A stretch of 37,028 nt of DNA from Candidatus Gastranaerophilales bacterium. GTDB lineage: Bacteria; Cyanobacteriota; Vampirovibrionia; Gastranaerophilales; Gastranaerophilaceae. Below, piece by piece: positions 33,701 to 37,028 of the stretch. The position numbers and the translations under genes are program-made. Each line of letters starts with the position of its first letter. Positions within the stretch are counted from its first letter, which is position 1. The notes under the pieces are model-generated. The model was not told where the DNA came from, made no database searches, and saw only the letters and a program-made list of their open reading frames with translations. The stretch covers positions 1-37,028 of the forward strand of contig CALUUP010000001.1 of the NCBI GenBank assembly GCA_944323985.1, in the 5' to 3' direction.

Positions 33701-36700
33701 TTTCTGAAGTAGCTTCTTCTGTAAATTTATTATCTGAAAATACTACAAAATCTTTTTCTTCAGTATTATCTCAAGTTTTAGATAATTTTGTTGCTTTAAA
33801 AGCTATTTTGTCATCTATAGATGATAAATCTTCTCAAAATATTGATAAATTGTATAGCGATGTTTTGCAAGAATTTAGGCAGCTTGCTCAAATTGTTACA
33901 AATATGGATTCGAATATTGATGAGGATATAACACGTCAAATAGCAATTATAGATGATAAATTTGAACTTTTAGAAAATCGTTTAAATACTTCATTTGAAA
34001 ATGTTAATAACCTTTTGTCAAATACAATTAAAACTGAATTGTCAATTGTGAATAAAGAATTAAAAGAAAGTTTGGTTTTAAATTTAGAAAATTATGTAAA
34101 CAAGTTTGATAATTTGTTTAATAATTTGTTAGAAAAAAATAATACGCAGTCAGAAATTATAAATTCGAGTGTAAGTTCTTTAGCAGCATTATTAGAAGAT
34201 GTTTTGAAAAAACAAAATTTAGAAATAGAAGAACGAATAGCAAATGTTTCAAAAGATTTTAAACTGATTTTAAATGAAAATTTTGAAATATCTTCTAAAG
34301 AATATGAAGATTTAAAAATTCAATTATCAGCTTTGTTTAAAGGAATAGAACAATCAAATATAAATATGATGACTGATTTAAAAGCTCAGTTTGACGATAT
34401 TGTTAAATTTATAGATTCTGGTTTAGAAATCCAAGCTCAAAATATTGAAACTCAAATAGATGATTTAAATGAAAATGCTAATAAAATTAGCGGGTCTGTT
34501 TTAGCTTTGAATAATTTTACAAAAGAAAAATATGATGAGTTGTTAAGTTCAATTAGTCTTGTAAAGAAAGATGTTTTGGATAATTTAAAACTTACTAATG
34601 AATCTTTTGGTGATATGGATAATTCTTTATCCGAAAAGTTTAATAATGATTTAAATAATTTGTACAATAAGTTAACAGAAATTATAAATGAACATTCTCT
34701 AAAAATAGAAAATTCTAATATAGAATTAGCTTTGAATGCTAATAAGGATTTTGTTGTAGCTGTAAATGAATTAGAAAATAAATGTAAGGATTTTATAGAA
34801 AAAATTGAAACTGGTGTAAAGGCCGATTCTATAGAATTGAAAAATTCTTTAGATAGTACATATAATTTGTTGGATGAAATTCGTAACTCTTTTGAAAAAG
34901 ATATTGTAAATCAATCTGAAACAATAAAAACAAGTATAAATAATTTAATAACAACAATTACACATTCTTGGTCAGAAGTAGAACAGTCTTTAGACGAAAA
35001 AGTAAATAACTTAATGGTTACATATACAGATTTGTCTGCTGGGGAATTGCAATCATTGGAGGCTTTTGTTGATAAAATAATGCAACAATTGCTTAATGTA
35101 AAAGAAAATTCAAGTGCTTGTGCTAATTTGGTAAAGGATTTTGTAAAACAAGAAATTAAGTCAACTGTGTCTGAAATAGAAAAAGAATCTGATTTAATTA
35201 TTACAGATATGATGGAGCAGTTTAATTTGTTTAAAGATATACAGAAGGATGAATTGTCTAAATTAACACTCCATTTAGAATCGTCTATTGAGGACTATGT
35301 TTATAATCATATTAATGATTTAAAGGCGTATTTAGATATAAAAACAGATAATTCAATGTTAAATCATAAATTGGATGGTTTAAAAAATGAATTGGATACT
35401 TCTGTTGATGTTGTAGTTGATAATATAAATAAGTTGTTAGAAACAAGTGTTTTTGAGGCAAAAATTGCTGATTTAAAGAAAACAAACCAAGTTTTAATAT
35501 CATCAATGTCAGAAACATTGAATTCAAAGATTGAAAAGTTTATTTTAGAAAATATTAAAAAAGATATAGATGATAAATTTACTTTTTTTGATAAAAAGTT
35601 TATAGATGCTATTGTCGAAAATTATGAAGAGATTAAGTTGATAGCTACAACTTATAATACATCTTTCAATGATTTAAAAAATGTTATAGTAGATTTTGTA
35701 GAGCATTTTAATAAAATAAAAGATGATTTAAATAACAATATTACAGGTGTAATAAAAGATATTTTTTCATCAATCGAGGGATTAAATAAAAGTTTTTCAG
35801 ATTTAAAGGCTCAAATAATGAATAAGTCTTTTGATGAGGCCTTTCAAGCATCTTTAAATTCTCAGATAGATGGAATAGAAGATTTAATAAATCGTCAATT
35901 TGGATATTTAGAGGATATAAGTTCTTTATGTTGTGATAATCTTCCAGAATTAACAGAGATGAATGCTATTGTTAAACATGGAATCATGGAATCTTTGAAT
36001 ACTTTTATTGCTCATTTTGATGAGAACGCTGAAAGTATTGATAATCAATTAAAAACTTTTAAGACAGATATAATTACTCAGTTTATCAATGTATTTAATC
36101 AAATATCTTTTGTCGCAGAGCAAGAAGAAATTGTGGATTTTATACAAGAAAAACACTCAGAATTGATAACAATTTTAAGTCATATAGTAACAAATTTAGA
36201 TACTGTTGAAGATGTAAAAGATTCAATAGTAGTTGTTGATTCTAAAATTGAAGATATAAAAGAAGATATAAATTTAATAAATGAAAAAATTACTTCTATA
36301 ATGTCTTCAAGTGGAGATATAGATTATGTTTATAGTTTGCAAGATCTAGAGTCTGATATTGCAAATTTACGTTTAATATTGGATGATGTTAAGAAATCTC
36401 ACACATCAGAAGAATTGAATGATTTGTTAAAATCAACAAATGATATATATAAATTGGTTGAATCTTTAAAAGACAGTTTTCCAAAATTTGAATATGAAGA
36501 TTTTAAACAAGATTTTGAAGCTTTAACTGAGGATATTGTAAGCATAAGTACGAGAACAAATAAACTTATTTTGGCTTCAGATGAGTCGTATAAGACACTG
36601 CAAGATAATCTACAAGATTTTAAATTGGTAATAAATGATCTTGATGAAAGAACTCGTAATTTTGCGCAGGAAGCTGGTATAGATAAAATTGATAATAAGC

Positions 36701-37028
36701 TTCATATTATGAATACGATGATGCAAAATGGAGTAAAAACAAATCAAGTATTTAATCAAGTATTTGAATATTTAGCAGAGTGGGTAGATAAGGCAGGAGA
36801 AAAGATTAATACTATATCAGATAAAGTAGAGACTTTAGATGATATTGGTCAAATACGTTTAATGTTAGAAGATTTAAAAGTTAATGCGGAAAATGATTCA
36901 GAAAGTGCAGAGTTAATAGAAGCATTAAGCAATATTTTTGATAAACAAGTAAAGAAAATATCTTCGTTGGAAGCAAAATTAGATAGGGTAATTGTAGAAA
37001 CAACAATAAATAATAAAGAGAATAAAAT
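30769..37028 (+). CDS. Giant helical, coiled-coil-like protein (3' end outside the window)
   Basis: The frame opened by the ATG at 30769 runs without a stop to the last base: 2,086 complete codons and no end. The first residues are MADINNFSQITENFDTIKTL. The protein is almost entirely helix-forming, rich in Leu, Ile, Lys, Asp, Glu, Asn and Ser, nearly without proline, with long i, i+3, i+7 patterns such as SIKSLS, DNLKNSIDALSDKF and QIRLMLEDLK. No signal peptide, membrane helix, enzyme motif or exact repeat is seen. A short element recurs near the end (NLRLILDDVK at 1866-1875; QIRLMLEDLK at 2028-2037). Cysteine and tryptophan are few. The ribosome-binding site is weak (GCAGG near the ATG). A cytoskeletal, tethering or effector role is only inference. 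Confidence 0.85.
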   Translation, partial: MADINNFSQITENFDTIKTLLNSIRAQGILNTSDVDKLLSGINSKLEKLNTGEDIDLIKIFLSELKQNLDERHNVLISKFGAIESLFSNLLKNSADSLKSNEVKELFDIVATNLSVFSREVVSQKETLTDIILRLDSMRSDDSLKKDISKNISILKNDLEHLNNGFDSIVLSLNENFKTLIKTLSEVDQSDAIGKFGKELSDIIVSSNSILSAIQLLDKKNIQLEDSIKSLSTHDDLVSTKKWISDLAVQQDNLKNSIDALSDKFYKVDNLAEKIDASVNIIAGLKSLISENSDDNSQLILSGLEKLESSIKDDITNLDLETFKNLVKEALNKLIEGSMNQGASLDNVFVEISKIDSSIKLLGSSVNMQEVISLLNDLKNIVIEQLSLSSDKVVQNIDSGVNKTISEIVSNTKFLEEKFKDISSEFSNLCVSNFSEIMDSVKVLKTILAQLDENYVSGNNAIFSNITDRLAVFENSLKISLDKQEDYVSNSATKLIEQLSEVKNLSGVLDYKLDASVIELNNAKREFTELKSAVNDVLGLDFVNVVKDLRVDLYAVKQDLSNVIDTSSVEISDKILNDLFSKYQLLVSKLDSLEDSFKNVQKNSLIELKQLLDGLSSSLVDILSYVSSQKDFDQDSIDNKLAIIIESVKDNNLNYIEDVRGIVEVIRTQVENNLVQIQKDTIKKVEEINTSILKTEDNIKQEIKYSYNKLLEIQDKFTGLEKSLSVNNEQLVTDITDILNNSNEFRVDFENKLLGLKNLFVDKIIEFKNEISCENTDKISEVKFVTENLHLKALQNNEALNTELKGEVTQLIGNLRLNIEELAEQVVATNVKFDVGNKDLVNFIKESFAENINLFVESLTSKINDFSENVNILSTEIKEDNSNLSNNLKVSLDNVETKVCDIKNEIIKSAKNLDLVLDKNNDNLIKNVLDVKSDVADLKADLNKDSGGIKDSVSLIGSNLNDMSLDVNLKYSQVLDKFSEVASSVNLLSENTTKSFSSVLSQVLDNFVALKAILSSIDDKSSQNIDKLYSDVLQEFRQLAQIVTNMDSNIDEDITRQIAIIDDKFELLENRLNTSFENVNNLLSNTIKTELSIVNKELKESLVLNLENYVNKFDNLFNNLLEKNNTQSEIINSSVSSLAALLEDVLKKQNLEIEERIANVSKDFKLILNENFEISSKEYEDLKIQLSALFKGIEQSNINMMTDLKAQFDDIVKFIDSGLEIQAQNIETQIDDLNENANKISGSVLALNNFTKEKYDELLSSISLVKKDVLDNLKLTNESFGDMDNSLSEKFNNDLNNLYNKLTEIINEHSLKIENSNIELALNANKDFVVAVNELENKCKDFIEKIETGVKADSIELKNSLDSTYNLLDEIRNSFEKDIVNQSETIKTSINNLITTITHSWSEVEQSLDEKVNNLMVTYTDLSAGELQSLEAFVDKIMQQLLNVKENSSACANLVKDFVKQEIKSTVSEIEKESDLIITDMMEQFNLFKDIQKDELSKLTLHLESSIEDYVYNHINDLKAYLDIKTDNSMLNHKLDGLKNELDTSVDVVVDNINKLLETSVFEAKIADLKKTNQVLISSMSETLNSKIEKFILENIKKDIDDKFTFFDKKFIDAIVENYEEIKLIATTYNTSFNDLKNVIVDFVEHFNKIKDDLNNNITGVIKDIFSSIEGLNKSFSDLKAQIMNKSFDEAFQASLNSQIDGIEDLINRQFGYLEDISSLCCDNLPELTEMNAIVKHGIMESLNTFIAHFDENAESIDNQLKTFKTDIITQFINVFNQISFVAEQEEIVDFIQEKHSELITILSHIVTNLDTVEDVKDSIVVVDSKIEDIKEDINLINEKITSIMSSSGDIDYVYSLQDLESDIANLRLILDDVKKSHTSEELNDLLKSTNDIYKLVESLKDSFPKFEYEDFKQDFEALTEDIVSISTRTNKLILASDESYKTLQDNLQDFKLVINDLDERTRNFAQEAGIDKIDNKLHIMNTMMQNGVKTNQVFNQVFEYLAEWVDKAGEKINTISDKVETLDDIGQIRLMLEDLKVNAENDSESAELIEALSNIFDKQVKKISSLEAKLDRVIVETTINNKENK

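Noticed and set aside
30769-37028. Minus-strand open frames of about 71-76 codons within the giant gene (33,195; 34,452; 35,312)
   Set aside because: They lie opposite a single uninterrupted plus-strand frame and have the composition expected of complementary shadow.

Overview
The window is strongly AT-rich bacterial chromosome using the standard code (TAA, TAG and TGA all act as stops), with many TTG and GTG starts. The mix of a cyanobacterial-style SpeD, a DUF1822-like membrane protein, a stand-alone LuxR/GerE helix-turn-helix, an MCE protein, degenerate N-terminal EF-hands and a membrane protein beginning with an 'SFKSGF' tag most resembles a non-photosynthetic, gut-type relative of Cyanobacteria (Gastranaerophilales / Melainabacteria). 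This placement is inferred from protein resemblance only.

Layout. Positions 1-6,720: rnhA with a small HEAT-like gene; speD (pyruvoyl AdoMet decarboxylase); a two-domain M16 zinc peptidase; and, on the minus strand, a three-gene unit of a 73-residue orphan, proA and tyrA. Positions 6,800-11,690: tRNA-Arg(ACG) with its own promoter and terminator, then rny (RNase Y), ymdB, a PHP phosphoesterase, a pilin-like gene and a LOG-family gene, all on the plus strand. Positions 11,680-14,200 (minus): rnpA, a hypothetical gene, an MCE (MlaD-like) gene, upp and a LuxR-type helix-turn-helix. Positions 14,300-21,560: a small hypothetical gene, then a minus-strand three-gene unit. That unit encodes a single-pass protein with an acidic cytoplasmic part and a TonB-like C-terminus, an acidic protein with ten repeats of about 29 residues, and a zinc-ribbon/P-loop/TPR protein whose Walker motifs are both altered. 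Positions 21,700-28,940: a lytic transglycosylase, a multi-pass membrane protein and a 1,506-residue solenoid protein. Positions 29,000-37,028: a zinc-ribbon gene whose 3' end lies antisense to spmB, then spmA-spmB, and divergently from them a reading frame open for at least 2,086 codons that leaves the window.

Functional groups: RNA metabolism (rnhA, rny, ymdB, PHP, rnpA, tRNA-Arg), amino-acid, polyamine and pyrimidine metabolism (proA, tyrA, speD, upp), and envelope or cell-structure functions (MCE protein, pilin, transglycosylase, the TonB-like operon, SpmA/B, the giant helical protein).

The most unusual signals are: (1) the unfinished giant helical ORF; (2) the three-gene TonB-like / acidic-repeat / altered-P-loop operon; (3) a recurrent arrangement in which a -10-like hexamer lies 6-7 bases before an ATG with no ribosome-binding site, which predicts leaderless mRNAs; (4) two divergent promoters whose -35 boxes occupy the same DNA; and (5) a 16-base element repeated upstream of speD and the 1,506-residue gene.
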